Notes under the pieces: model-generated
What the model saw: the letters and a program-made list of their open reading frames with translations, nothing else
What the model was told of the DNA's origin: nothing
Database searches by the model: none
Source of the DNA: Paraflavisolibacter caeni
GTDB taxonomy: Bacteria > Bacteroidota > Bacteroidia > Chitinophagales > Chitinophagaceae
Reading direction: 5' to 3'
DNA: 64,000 bases
Assembly (NCBI RefSeq): GCF_025628885.1
Contig: NZ_JAOTIF010000004.1
Location: 1 to 64,000, forward strand
Part shown: piece by piece, positions 37,739 through 46,496 of the stretch
Layout: each line of letters starts with the position of its first letter
How positions within the stretch are numbered: the first letter of the stretch is position 1
Made by a program: the position numbers and the translations under genes

Positions 37739-37872
37739 AAAACATGTATTTTATTTATACTATTCCACCTAGATTCGCAAAATACATTTTTCAAACAGTA
37801 GCTTCCATTTCTTCGCAAGTTTAAGCATCAAAACTTTTGCTTTACGAAGATTGGAGGCATGAAGGAATACTT

Positions 37873-38406
37873 ATGAAAATTTATTTGATCGGTTTTATGG
37901 GTTGCGGTAAAACCCATTGGGGTAAGCAATTAAGTCGGAAGCTAGGAATACCATTTTTCGACTTGGATGAACAGGTTGTTGCTAATGAAGGTAGGAGTAT
38001 TAATGAGATTTTCGAAAAAGAGGGTGAAGAATACTTTAGGTTAAAAGAGAAGGAAGTACTTTATATTATAACAGAAAGCCATGATGATTTTGTTATGGCC
38101 TGCGGAGGTGGGGCACCCTGTTTCTATAACAACATTGATTACATGAATAGGTCTGGTACTACGATCTGGATCAACAGTTCTGTTGACAAACTGTTTGAAC
38201 GGTTAATAAAAGAAAAAGAAGGCCGTCCTTTGATCAGGGATCTGTCCGACGATCAGCTACGTTCGTATATTGCAAAGAAGTATGCAGACCGCCGCATTTA
38301 CTACCAGCAGGCTTCAGTTATTATTGAAAATGATGAAGTGTCATTAGAAAAGTTGACTGAAGAGATCATGAATGCTGAATCTTTCCATACGAAGCGCAGA
38401 TGGTGA
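37873..38406 (+). CDS. aroK: Shikimate kinase
   Basis: This 177-residue P-loop kinase phosphorylates shikimate in the aromatic amino acid pathway. The start at 37873 gives MKIYLIGFMGCGKTHWGK, with the Walker A loop GFMGCGKT. Further motifs are FFDLDEQV (metal and shikimate Asp), FRLKEKEVL with the shikimate-contacting Arg, the Gly-rich loop CGGGAPC, and GRPLIRDL in the lid. An in-frame start 36 bp upstream would add unconserved residues. It is monocistronic. Confidence 0.93.
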   Translation: MKIYLIGFMGCGKTHWGKQLSRKLGIPFFDLDEQVVANEGRSINEIFEKEGEEYFRLKEKEVLYIITESHDDFVMACGGGAPCFYNNIDYMNRSGTTIWINSSVDKLFERLIKEKEGRPLIRDLSDDQLRSYIAKKYADRRIYYQQASVIIENDEVSLEKLTEEIMNAESFHTKRRW

Positions 38407-38430
38407 GTACTCAATAGGGAGGGAAGTACA

Positions 38431-39543
38431 TTAAAATGAAAAGCTGACCTTTCCTCTCTTTGATTTTCTTTTCCATTTAGGCCCTTCTTCCAGGAGTCTT
38501 AAAGTTTCTTCATCACATTTCTGACAGAGGGATTTTTCAACATGAATATTTACAGGCTTACCTGAAGGGTTAACATCAAAAGAAAGCCTGACAGTTCCTT
38601 TAATTGTTTCTGTTTGTAAGTCTTCTGGAAGATTGTCAGAAATGTATTCCCCAAAGGAACTCCAACTTTCTTCTGGTTCTGCTTCTTCAATAATAATGCG
38701 AGGCCCTTTTTTAGCCAGGGAATCTCTTTTGTTCTGTTTTAAAACGTATTCATTGACGCTGTCCTGGGATTCCTTCAATGTGATGATCACCTGGTTGCCA
38801 TTCCGGGTAATCTCAACTTTCGGATTGGCAGATATGCCTATGCCTGCACTCATGGGCATTGCTCTCTTCATAGATACAATAGAAGATTCTTGGCGGCCTT
38901 CCGGTCTTGCTGCTGATGCGGCTACCTGGTCTTGAGCCATACTTACAACCTGTTCATTCCTTTCAGAAAGTGAAGAGTCTTGAGTTGGGTTCTGTGTACC
39001 ATTAAAAACAACTGGTTCGTTATTTTGCTTTATAACTGGAGTGGAGGATCTTTTTACTTTAGTTACTGGTTTGCTGTTGTCCTTATGTTCGGTTGTAGCG
39101 TCACTCTTTGAAACATTTTGTTCTATGGGAGCCTGTTCTTCAATTGATTTTTCAGGCGCTGGCTTTTCCTGTCTTGCAGGCTGGTCATTTAAAGAAATAT
39201 TGGTTTCCGGCTTGTTGATGGCAAACTCGTATACGAGCCATCCGGCACCAAGTAATAGTAGGAGCATAGCCGCTACTCTGAAGAGCCTGGAGTTGTTTTT
39301 CTGTGTATTCAATGGAATGATATGTCCTCTCCGATGGGTGTCACTCAATCTGGCTTTTAATGCTGCAACATCTGCTTCAGGAGTGGAGGTATAATTGTAA
39401 CCTTCCAGGGCCTCAGCCAGGAAGGAATCTTCCAGCGCAGCTTTTTCCAGCTCATGCATCTCTTGTGGTGACATCTCACCATTGTAATAGCGTTCGAAAT
39501 CTGCTGCGCTATAGTTCCTGGTATGTTTCGATTGATCGGACAT
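38431..39543 (-). CDS. Anti-sigma factor-like membrane protein with C-terminal TonB-type domain
   Basis: This 370-residue single-pass protein has an N-terminal cytoplasmic part with FERYYNGEMSPQEMHELEKA, a zinc-finger-free anti-sigma-like segment. One membrane helix follows near 92-110 (LFRVAAMLLLLLGAGWLVYE), then a low-complexity periplasmic linker rich in Glu, Lys and Pro. The C-terminal domain (about 280-370) is TonB-like: GTVRLSFDVNPSGKPVNIHV with KSLCQKCDEETLRLLEEG. It starts 1 bp after the sigma-factor stop codon, so it is almost certainly the partner of that sigma factor. The TonB end may sense envelope state. Confidence 0.82.
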   Translation of the reverse strand: MSDQSKHTRNYSAADFERYYNGEMSPQEMHELEKAALEDSFLAEALEGYNYTSTPEADVAALKARLSDTHRRGHIIPLNTQKNNSRLFRVAAMLLLLLGAGWLVYEFAINKPETNISLNDQPARQEKPAPEKSIEEQAPIEQNVSKSDATTEHKDNSKPVTKVKRSSTPVIKQNNEPVVFNGTQNPTQDSSLSERNEQVVSMAQDQVAASAARPEGRQESSIVSMKRAMPMSAGIGISANPKVEITRNGNQVIITLKESQDSVNEYVLKQNKRDSLAKKGPRIIIEEAEPEESWSSFGEYISDNLPEDLQTETIKGTVRLSFDVNPSGKPVNIHVEKSLCQKCDEETLRLLEEGPKWKRKSKRGKVSFSF

Positions 39544-39544
39544 T

Positions 39545-40129
39545 TTAAAAAGCTGTAGCTGTATTTTGCTTATCCATGCATATTTTTAAGTTTCTCCTTC
39601 CATTTTGTATAAAACTTCTTACTTTATTCCATTCCAATCCAGTATGCGCTGCAATTTCCTGGTAACATTTACCTTCCAGGTAAAATAATTCCACTGCTGT
39701 TTTCTGTTTCCCGGGAAGACTTTCCAGGCAAAGCTGTAACTGAGTTAAAAGTTCTTCCTTTTCTAATATACCATTCAGATGCACATTTTCTTCTAATTGC
39801 ATAAGATCGGGGTCAAAATTGGCTTTTGAAAATCTTTTTTCACTTCGCATTCTCATTAAGCAATGATTTTTAGATAGTTGGTGCAGCCAATTCTTAAAAT
39901 TTGTTACATCATGTTTTGGGAGTTTTATGATCAATTCTTCAAATATCAACATGACGCTGTCTTTAGCACCCTCAACATCCTTGAGGTATTTCAGGCAAAC
40001 ACCATAAACAAGTTCCATATACCGCTCATACAATTGCCCAAGCCTCTGTAGGTCATTGGTCTGCTTAAAAGCAGCAATGAGCTCTTCATCGGTTGCAACT
40101 GGGGCCAATTTGCTTCTTAGAAATTTCAC
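39545..40129 (-). CDS. ECF-type RNA polymerase sigma factor
   Basis: This 194-residue sigma-70-family protein has region 2 at about 25-95 (LGQLYERYMELVYGVCLKYL, GAKDSVMLIFEEL, FKNWLHQLSKNHCL). Region 4 is at about 125-185, with ESLPGKQKTAVELFYLEGK and the helix-turn-helix YQEIAAHTGLEWNKVRSFIQ. It directs transcription of an envelope or stress regulon not visible here. It is followed at once by an anti-sigma-like membrane protein with a TonB-type C-terminus. Autoregulation is likely but no promoter motif was identified. Confidence 0.9.
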   Translation of the reverse strand: MKFLRSKLAPVATDEELIAAFKQTNDLQRLGQLYERYMELVYGVCLKYLKDVEGAKDSVMLIFEELIIKLPKHDVTNFKNWLHQLSKNHCLMRMRSEKRFSKANFDPDLMQLEENVHLNGILEKEELLTQLQLCLESLPGKQKTAVELFYLEGKCYQEIAAHTGLEWNKVRSFIQNGRRNLKICMDKQNTATAF

Positions 40130-40237
40130 CTTAAATAAATTAGCACAAATATGGTTTACTGTGGCTTTTGTACCTAAAATTACATATTCAATTAGGATTC
40201 TTTTTGGTGAAGACAGACTGAAAGATTAAGATGAGAT

Positions 40238-41128
40238 TCAGGCCAGTTTCAAGTTTTTCATATATACTGCATCATCTTTTACTGCCTGTAAAGGCGTTGT
40301 GCCTTCATACTTTTCCTGTTCAACAATAAAATACTGTAATCCTTTTTTTCTGCCTTCGTTCAGTATTTCAGTAAAATTGATGACTCCAGTACCTAAAGTG
40401 GTTGATGCATCTCCTACACCTGCTGGGACGTTTTTCATTCTATCTTTTATATGACACAGCCGGAAGCGATCCGGATATTTGTTGAACCATGAAATGGGAT
40501 CTTGTCCAGCTGTGACTACCCAGTAAATATCCATTTCAAAATCGACAGTATTCTTATCTGTCATCTGCATCATTACATCTTGAGGGAGCTGATTTTCAAC
40601 TGGTTTAAAAGAGTAATCATGATTATGGTAAGCAAATCTGATTCCTCTTTGTTTACAGATATTGCCACATACATTAAATTGTTCTGCAGCCTTTTTATAA
40701 AAGTCTAACTCTTTATGAGGTCCCAGGTAGGGAGCAATCAGGTATTGCATTCCGATAGCTGCGGCTTCGTCTGCTTTTTGTTCAAAATTCTCGTTGAAAT
40801 TGCAATGGCTGGATATAATTTGCATTCCAAGATCATCCATGAATTTTTTAAACTCAGTATTTTTCATGCCCCAAAACATGCCTTGTGGGCCTTCATAGCT
40901 CTCGATTTGTTTATATCCAAAAGAGGCAACCTGTTTTAAAACGCCCTTGGGGTCTTTGGGTAGATCATCTCTTAGAGTGTACAATTGGAGGCCAAAATTT
41001 TCATTCATAGAAGGTGTTTTAGAAGTAGGAGGTTTACAGCCTAAAAGATTACTATTCACTAAACCCAGTGCTAAACCAGATGTAAGTAATGTAGATGTTT
41101 TCAGAAATGCTCTACGTTGAATTGGCAT
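40238..41128 (-). CDS. Secreted sugar phosphate isomerase/epimerase-like TIM-barrel protein
   Basis: This 296-residue protein has a Tat-like leader (QRRAFLKTSTLLTSG, then LLGCKPP). It has the xylose-isomerase-like TIM-barrel fold with GLQLYTLRDDLPKDP, ISSHCNF, RFAYHNHDYSF, DFEMDIYWV and the metal-site HIKDR. Such proteins epimerise or isomerise (keto-)sugars. It is the last gene of the five-gene minus-strand arm of the sugar-oxidation cluster, so a periplasmic role on an oxidised sugar is inferred. Confidence 0.85.
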   Translation of the reverse strand: MPIQRRAFLKTSTLLTSGLALGLVNSNLLGCKPPTSKTPSMNENFGLQLYTLRDDLPKDPKGVLKQVASFGYKQIESYEGPQGMFWGMKNTEFKKFMDDLGMQIISSHCNFNENFEQKADEAAAIGMQYLIAPYLGPHKELDFYKKAAEQFNVCGNICKQRGIRFAYHNHDYSFKPVENQLPQDVMMQMTDKNTVDFEMDIYWVVTAGQDPISWFNKYPDRFRLCHIKDRMKNVPAGVGDASTTLGTGVINFTEILNEGRKKGLQYFIVEQEKYEGTTPLQAVKDDAVYMKNLKLA

Positions 41129-41255
41129 GAAATGTTGAATTTAATTATTCAAATTGATGTATTTAAATGAGTCCTTTTGTTCAATTACCACTTGTTATAA
41201 AATCATTATCAGGTAATTATGATTTTATCAATTTTTCACATTTGCTCTGATTGTT

Positions 41256-41816
41256 TTAAGCCCATGCTTTATCGCCCTTTTGGTAAGGAACGCAACCTTC
41301 AAATTTTCCAGGTGTTTCAATATAACGCCTGGCTTGTGTACAGCCAATTTCAGAAGTGAAATAACCATTTAGGGTTAATTCTTTCATAAGGCGGAAATAA
41401 TGTGGCGGATCGGTCGGCTTTTTCTTTTTATTATACTCTTTCTGTTCAGCGTCCAGCTTTACCAATAATGCATGACGTTGCGCCGGATCAATCTCCATGA
41501 AATCCTTGCTGTATTCTTTGTTGGATAGTTCATTGATTTTCTTCATTCCTTCTTTGAAAACCTTTTGTTGATCTTCCTCGTAGCAGTCGTTGACCATTAC
41601 TGTCATAAACATGCCTACTTTAGCAGCTTTAGCACCTGGAGTTTTGGTTGCTGGTAAAATAGTTTCGGCTATTTCGTCCAGGTAGGCTATATCATCCTCG
41701 GTGAATGCATGTTCTTTTCCTGTTTCGCTTTTACACCCTGTAATAAAGGCATTAGCGCCTACAATAGTGCCCCCAAGTAATATACTGATGTATTCTACGG
41801 CTTCTCTTCTGGTCAT
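41256..41816 (-). CDS. Gluconate 2-dehydrogenase subunit 3 family protein
   Basis: This 186-residue protein has a short Tat-type leader (MTRREAVEYISILLGG) and a likely lipobox-like Cys (ITGC). The DUF1348-like small-subunit domain contains FTEDDIAYLDEIAETILPAT and DPPHYFRLMKELTLNGYFTSE. In known enzymes it chaperones or exports the flavin GMC dehydrogenase and helps pass electrons to cytochrome c. The matching GMC gene lies two genes upstream in the same operon, and a cytochrome c is in the opposite arm. This completes a dehydrogenase complex. Confidence 0.88.
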   Translation of the reverse strand: MTRREAVEYISILLGGTIVGANAFITGCKSETGKEHAFTEDDIAYLDEIAETILPATKTPGAKAAKVGMFMTVMVNDCYEEDQQKVFKEGMKKINELSNKEYSKDFMEIDPAQRHALLVKLDAEQKEYNKKKKPTDPPHYFRLMKELTLNGYFTSEIGCTQARRYIETPGKFEGCVPYQKGDKAWA

Positions 41817-41901
41817 GTAAGTAGTTTGAATTATTAAAGAATTCTAAATTGTTGCTTCTTCTAATTTAAACAGGATTATATTTTGAAGCAATGATGAAAC
41901 A

Positions 41902-43365
41902 TTACACCTTCAAGCTATATCCATCTCTATATTCACGTTTTACAAACTGGTTGACGATGTCAAAGTTTGTAACCTTCATGTTGTCATAATCCCAAAGCAG
42001 CTTACGGTACCTTCCGGGAAAATTAAAGCCTTTACCATCTGCTTTTGGGATGCGGATGTCATATGCTCTGATGGCTAAATTGGCCATCAGCAAGCATTCA
42101 GTTAAAGGACCTGAAATTTCAAAAGGAGCGCTGACTTCCTTTTTGCCATAGCCAGCAATACAAGCTTCAACCCATTGTGCATAATGACCTCCTGCACCTC
42201 CCGGAACACGGGCTATGGTTTGCTTCAACTGTACTTCATTTGTTCTCTTGGTGGGTAATAACTGTGGATTCTCGCCATATGTACTACACATCATTTTTCC
42301 TTTCGTACCAATAAACAATGTTCCGTTACCACCATCTCCGAACATTTCGTCTGCACCGAGTTCCTCGGGGCGTTCAGGTTGTATACCTCCATCCATCCAA
42401 TGCAGTACTACATTATTTCTTGTTTTATTTGTTTTGGGAAAGGTTAAGGTTACATGGCTTGAAGGAGGAATACTCTCTGGGAAATAGCCTCTTTTGAATT
42501 CATCAACATAAACGCTGCCGACACTTGCCTGAACGTCAGTTGCATATTTTAAGTTCAACACCCGGAATGCTGGTTCCAGCATATGACATCCCATATCGCC
42601 TAAAGCGCCTGTGCCATAGTCCCACCATCCTCTCCAGTTAAATGGTACCAGTTTTTCAATATAATCCCTGTAAGGTGCGGTACCTAACCATAGATCCCAA
42701 TCCAGTTCTTTAGGTATTTCTGCCTTGGCTGCTGGCCAGGGAATTCCTTGCGGCCATACAGGACGGTCTGTCCATGAATAGATGGTATGAACTTCACCTA
42801 TAAGACCAGCGTCATACCATTCTACCAATTGCCGTACACCATCTCCTGAGGCGCCTTGGTTGCCCATCTGTGTCACTACTTTATATTTTTTGGCGGCTTC
42901 AGTAAGCATCCTTGCTTCGTAGATATCGTGCGTTAATGGTTTCTGTACATATACGTGTTTACCCAGCTGCATAGCGGCAAGGGTAGGGGCCGCATGGTTA
43001 TGGTCAGGTGTTGAAACAGATACTGCATCAAAATGTTTTGCTTCTTTTTCAAACAGTTTTCTCCAGTCTTTGTAGTATTTAGCCTTTGGAAATCTTTGCA
43101 CTGAAGTTGCTGCCCTGCGGTCATCTACATCGCAGGAAAATGCAATATCAGCTTTTCCACTTTGGTAAAAATTCCAAATATCACTTTCTCCTTTGCCGCC
43201 AACGCCAATTCCTGCAACCAGTAAACGGTCACTTGGCGGAATAAACCCTTTTCCTCCTAATACATGACGGGGTACAATGAAAAATCCTGCAGCGGCAAGA
43301 GTTGTATTTTTTAAAAAGCTTCTTCTGGAATTCCCCGAAGAGTTCTCTTTTTCTTTGTCAGTCAT
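41902..43365 (-). CDS. Tat-exported Gfo/Idh/MocA-family oxidoreductase
   Basis: This 487-residue protein has a Tat leader with NSRRSFLKNTTLAAAGFF. The Rossmann start is RLLVAGIGVGGKGESDIW, then the typical VSVSTPDHNHAAPTLAAM and KHVYVQKPLTHDIYEARML (Lys in QKPL). The C-terminal substrate domain contains WWDYGTGALGDMGCHMLEP with the conserved Asp/His. These enzymes oxidise or reduce sugar hydroxyl and keto groups with tightly bound NAD(H), and some act on 3-keto sugars in the periplasm. It is the third gene of the minus-strand arm. Substrate unknown. Confidence 0.9.
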   Translation of the reverse strand: MTDKEKENSSGNSRRSFLKNTTLAAAGFFIVPRHVLGGKGFIPPSDRLLVAGIGVGGKGESDIWNFYQSGKADIAFSCDVDDRRAATSVQRFPKAKYYKDWRKLFEKEAKHFDAVSVSTPDHNHAAPTLAAMQLGKHVYVQKPLTHDIYEARMLTEAAKKYKVVTQMGNQGASGDGVRQLVEWYDAGLIGEVHTIYSWTDRPVWPQGIPWPAAKAEIPKELDWDLWLGTAPYRDYIEKLVPFNWRGWWDYGTGALGDMGCHMLEPAFRVLNLKYATDVQASVGSVYVDEFKRGYFPESIPPSSHVTLTFPKTNKTRNNVVLHWMDGGIQPERPEELGADEMFGDGGNGTLFIGTKGKMMCSTYGENPQLLPTKRTNEVQLKQTIARVPGGAGGHYAQWVEACIAGYGKKEVSAPFEISGPLTECLLMANLAIRAYDIRIPKADGKGFNFPGRYRKLLWDYDNMKVTNFDIVNQFVKREYRDGYSLKV

Positions 43366-43451
43366 ACTGGTTTATTTTAAGGATGAGACACTGCTTTGAA
43401 TGACGAATCATTGGAAAGGTTACTGACATATGATTTCAAATCATAGCATTT

Positions 43452-45131
43452 TTAAATGTTCCCCTTTTTCAATTCTTTTACTGCAAAATCAGCTGCACGG
43501 GCTGTCAGGGCCATATAGGTCAATGATGGATTCACGCAGGACGCCGATGTCATACAAGCTCCGTCTGTAACGAATACATTGGGCGCATCCCAAACCTGGT
43601 TGTTCGCATTCAGAACTGATGTCTTTGGATCTTTTCCCATACGTGCTGTCCCCATTTCATGGATACCGCGGCCAATAGTGCCATCTCCTTGCCGGGGTTT
43701 TACATTTTTGGCTCCGGCTGCTGTCAGCATTTCCATTGCATCATTAACCATATCAATACGCATTTTTCTTTCATTTTCTTTCCACTCAGAATCAATGGCT
43801 AAAACTGGTAGTCCCCATTTGTCTTTTTTGCTTTTATCTAAGGTGATCTTGTTTTCATGGTACGGTAGAATTTCCCCAAAGCCACCAATACCCATTACCC
43901 AAGGACCGGGTTCTGATAATGCGTCTTTTAAATCTCCACCTATTTGCAATTCTGCCACGTCGCGGCTCCATCCCTCACGGCTGGCACTTCCCTGGTAACC
44001 GAAACCTCGTAAGTAATCCCGTTTGTCATCACCATAGTTACGGTACCTGGGAATATAAATTCCATTGGCCCTGCGACCAAAGTAGTATTTGTCTTCAAAA
44101 CCTTCAACTAGACCAGAGGCGCCCACACCCAAGTGATGGTCCATTACATTATGTCCTAATTCTCCACTGCTACTGCCCAATCCATCAGGCCAAACATCTG
44201 TTGCGGAATTCATAAGTACCCATGCACTGTTTAATGCAGAGGCATTCACGAATACGATCTTCGCCTGGTATTCATAAGTTTTATTGTCCTGGGCGTCAAT
44301 GATTTCAACGCCTGTTGCTCTTTTTTTATTTTTATCGTATAATATTCTTGTAACAATGGACCATGGCCGAAGTGTTAAGTTCCCAGTTTTCATGGCAGCA
44401 GGTAAGGTTGAAGATTGAGTGCTGAAGTAAGCACCAAACGGACAACCCAACCAGCATTTGTTTCTATATTGACAATTGGTTCTTCCGGGTAAGGGTTCTG
44501 TGATATTAGCCACACGACCAATGATCATTGTCCGTTTATTATTATAGTGTTTCTTTATCCGGGCTGCCACTTCTTTTTCAACACAGTTCATTTCCATTGC
44601 TGGCAAAAATTGGCTGTCGGGTAATTGGGGCAGATTTTCCTTTGAACCACTGATGCCTGCAAATCTTTCAACATAATCATACCAGGGCGCTATATCCTTG
44701 TAGCGTATTGGCCAGTCAATAGCAATACCATCTTTTGCATTGGCTTCAAAGTCCAGGTCACTCCAGCGGTAACACTGACGTCCCCATAATAGCGATCGTC
44801 CGCCAACCTGGTAACCCCGAAACCAATCAAATCGTTTGACTTCTGTATATGGATTATCTTTTTCATTGGCCCAGAAATCCAGGTTTGTTTCATTTAATGG
44901 ATAATCCCTTTTCAGTACAGGATAGTCTTTAATCATTTGCTGGGTGCGGCCTCCACGATGTGGGAATTCCCAGGGTTTTTTGGTTGCGTTTACATAGTCC
45001 TTTACATGTTCAACATTCCGGCCTCTTTCCAATAATAATACTTTGAGTCCCTTCTCGGTTAGTTCTTTTGCTGCCCAACCTCCGGAAATCCCCGAACCAA
45101 TTACAATCGCATCATAAACATTATTTGCCAT
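43452..45131 (-). CDS. GMC-family FAD oxidoreductase (glucoside 3-dehydrogenase-like)
   Basis: This 559-residue flavoprotein starts MANNVYDAIVIGSGISGGWA, with the FAD dinucleotide fold. Further motifs are GGRSLLWGRQCYRWSDLDF, CWLGCPFGAYF, the catalytic-His region GRGIHEMGTARMG and the C-terminal VFVTDGACMTSASCVNPSLT. The type matches bacterial dehydrogenases that oxidise sugars, including glucoside 3-dehydrogenase, and work with a subunit-3 partner. The ATG at 45131 is preferred over a TTG nine bases upstream. It is probably exported with the Tat-signalled subunit. It is the second gene of the arm. Confidence 0.9.
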   Translation of the reverse strand: MANNVYDAIVIGSGISGGWAAKELTEKGLKVLLLERGRNVEHVKDYVNATKKPWEFPHRGGRTQQMIKDYPVLKRDYPLNETNLDFWANEKDNPYTEVKRFDWFRGYQVGGRSLLWGRQCYRWSDLDFEANAKDGIAIDWPIRYKDIAPWYDYVERFAGISGSKENLPQLPDSQFLPAMEMNCVEKEVAARIKKHYNNKRTMIIGRVANITEPLPGRTNCQYRNKCWLGCPFGAYFSTQSSTLPAAMKTGNLTLRPWSIVTRILYDKNKKRATGVEIIDAQDNKTYEYQAKIVFVNASALNSAWVLMNSATDVWPDGLGSSSGELGHNVMDHHLGVGASGLVEGFEDKYYFGRRANGIYIPRYRNYGDDKRDYLRGFGYQGSASREGWSRDVAELQIGGDLKDALSEPGPWVMGIGGFGEILPYHENKITLDKSKKDKWGLPVLAIDSEWKENERKMRIDMVNDAMEMLTAAGAKNVKPRQGDGTIGRGIHEMGTARMGKDPKTSVLNANNQVWDAPNVFVTDGACMTSASCVNPSLTYMALTARAADFAVKELKKGNI

Positions 45132-45195
45132 ATTGCCCAATCGTTTAATTAATATAAAATAATAGATGAAATCACCTGGTGATTTTGCTGTTTAC

Positions 45196-46071
45196 TTAAA
45201 TATCACAAACCTTTATAGCAGCTTGCAAGGAAGCTATTTTGTCTTCTTTTGCTGGAATAAATTCCTGTGCTACATATCCTTTAAAACCTGTTTTTACAAT
45301 TGCACGCATAATCGCCGGATAATATAATTCCTGTGATTCATCAATTTCATGACGTCCAGGCACACCTCCCGTATGATAATGTCCCAGGTGGTTGTGATTT
45401 TCTGTAATTGTTTGTATTACATTTCCTTCGTCTATCTGCATATGGTAAATATCATACAGTAATTTAAAGTTTTCAGAGCCCACACGCTTACATAGTTCTA
45501 CACCCCAGGCGGTATGGTCACACATGTAATCTTTATGGTTCACTTTGCTGTTTAAAAGTTCCATTAGTATGATCACTCCTTTTTTTTCTGCCAGGGCCAT
45601 AATTTGTTTTATACCTTCCGCACAATTAATCATGCCAGTTTCGTCATCAATATTCCTACGGTTGCCACTAAAGCATATCAGGTTTTTATAGCCAGCTTTC
45701 GCTACCAGATCAATGTGCTCGGTATAATTTTGAATGAGTTTTTGGTGGTATTGTTTATCATTCCAGCCTTCAGTTAAACTAATCTCAGCTCCGTTACACA
45801 TTGAAGAATAAACATCATGCTTCTTCAAAGTAGCCCAATCCTTTGGACCTACAAGGTCAATGGCGTTAAAACCTATTTTTTTAACTGTGGTGCACAGTTC
45901 GTCTAATGATAAAAATGAATAGGTCCAGCGGCAAACTGAATGATTAATATTTTTCATAAGGTTTCCTGTTTTTAATGCCTCACTTTTAGAGGCAAAGGCA
46001 GATGAATTGAATGTTGCTGCGGCTAATGTTCCTGCAACCAATTGTTTCATCATTTTTCTTCTATGGAGCAT
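45196..46071 (-). CDS. Hydroxypyruvate isomerase-like TIM-barrel protein with leader
   Basis: This 291-residue protein has an N-terminal export leader (MLHRRKMMKQLVAGTLAAAT). The AP-endonuclease-2-type TIM barrel contains HSVCRWTYSFLSLDELC, MELLNSKVNHKDYMCDH, LLYDIYHMQIDEGN and GHYHTGGVPGRHEIDE. GRHEIDE and YDIYHMQ are close to hydroxypyruvate isomerase. In this context it more likely acts on an oxidised sugar than on hydroxypyruvate. It is the first gene of the minus-strand arm, read from the divergent control region at 46.1-46.5 kb. Confidence 0.85.
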   Translation of the reverse strand: MLHRRKMMKQLVAGTLAAATFNSSAFASKSEALKTGNLMKNINHSVCRWTYSFLSLDELCTTVKKIGFNAIDLVGPKDWATLKKHDVYSSMCNGAEISLTEGWNDKQYHQKLIQNYTEHIDLVAKAGYKNLICFSGNRRNIDDETGMINCAEGIKQIMALAEKKGVIILMELLNSKVNHKDYMCDHTAWGVELCKRVGSENFKLLYDIYHMQIDEGNVIQTITENHNHLGHYHTGGVPGRHEIDESQELYYPAIMRAIVKTGFKGYVAQEFIPAKEDKIASLQAAIKVCDI

Positions 46072-46496
46072 CTATTTAGTATTAATTAATGAATGTTCGA
46101 TTGAATTGTAGTTGGAATATTCAGCCATTGTCTATAAACTATGATTAATAACGACAATTCCTGTGGATTATAGTAAATAATGATAATGCTTTTGGAAAGT
46201 AGGGCCTATCACCTATGAAGTAGTGGAATGATTCATTATGTTTCTGTACATACATGACAATCAATTGCTTTTATCGTTAGAATTATAGGGCTAAATGTAA
46301 TTTTTTTATTTTAAAAATGTTTATAAACTTGTCTTTTAATGAACATTTTTTAATTATTGGGATATATTTCTATAAGATTATTTATTTTTTGGTGAATAAT
46401 GGCAAATAGGTAGGTAATTGAACAAAAGGATAATTAGTCATTGCTATTTCATATTGTTTATTATCTTTTGCAATAAATTTCATTAAACAAATCAAT
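46072..46496. promoter_or_regulatory. Divergent control region of the sugar-oxidation cluster
   Basis: This 425-bp, very AT-rich gap separates the two arms of the cluster. A Bacteroidota-type promoter candidate for the right arm has ATTG near 46440 and TATCTTTTG at 46462-46470, with the ATG at 46497. Both elements deviate by one base from TTTG / TAnnTTTG. No strong palindrome or regulator gene is seen. I found no clear promoter for the left arm. Confidence 0.4.

Noticed and set aside
46102-46496. A regulator gene or small RNA in the divergent region
   Set aside because: No protein-like frame, and no stable hairpin with a T-tract was found in this AT-rich DNA.
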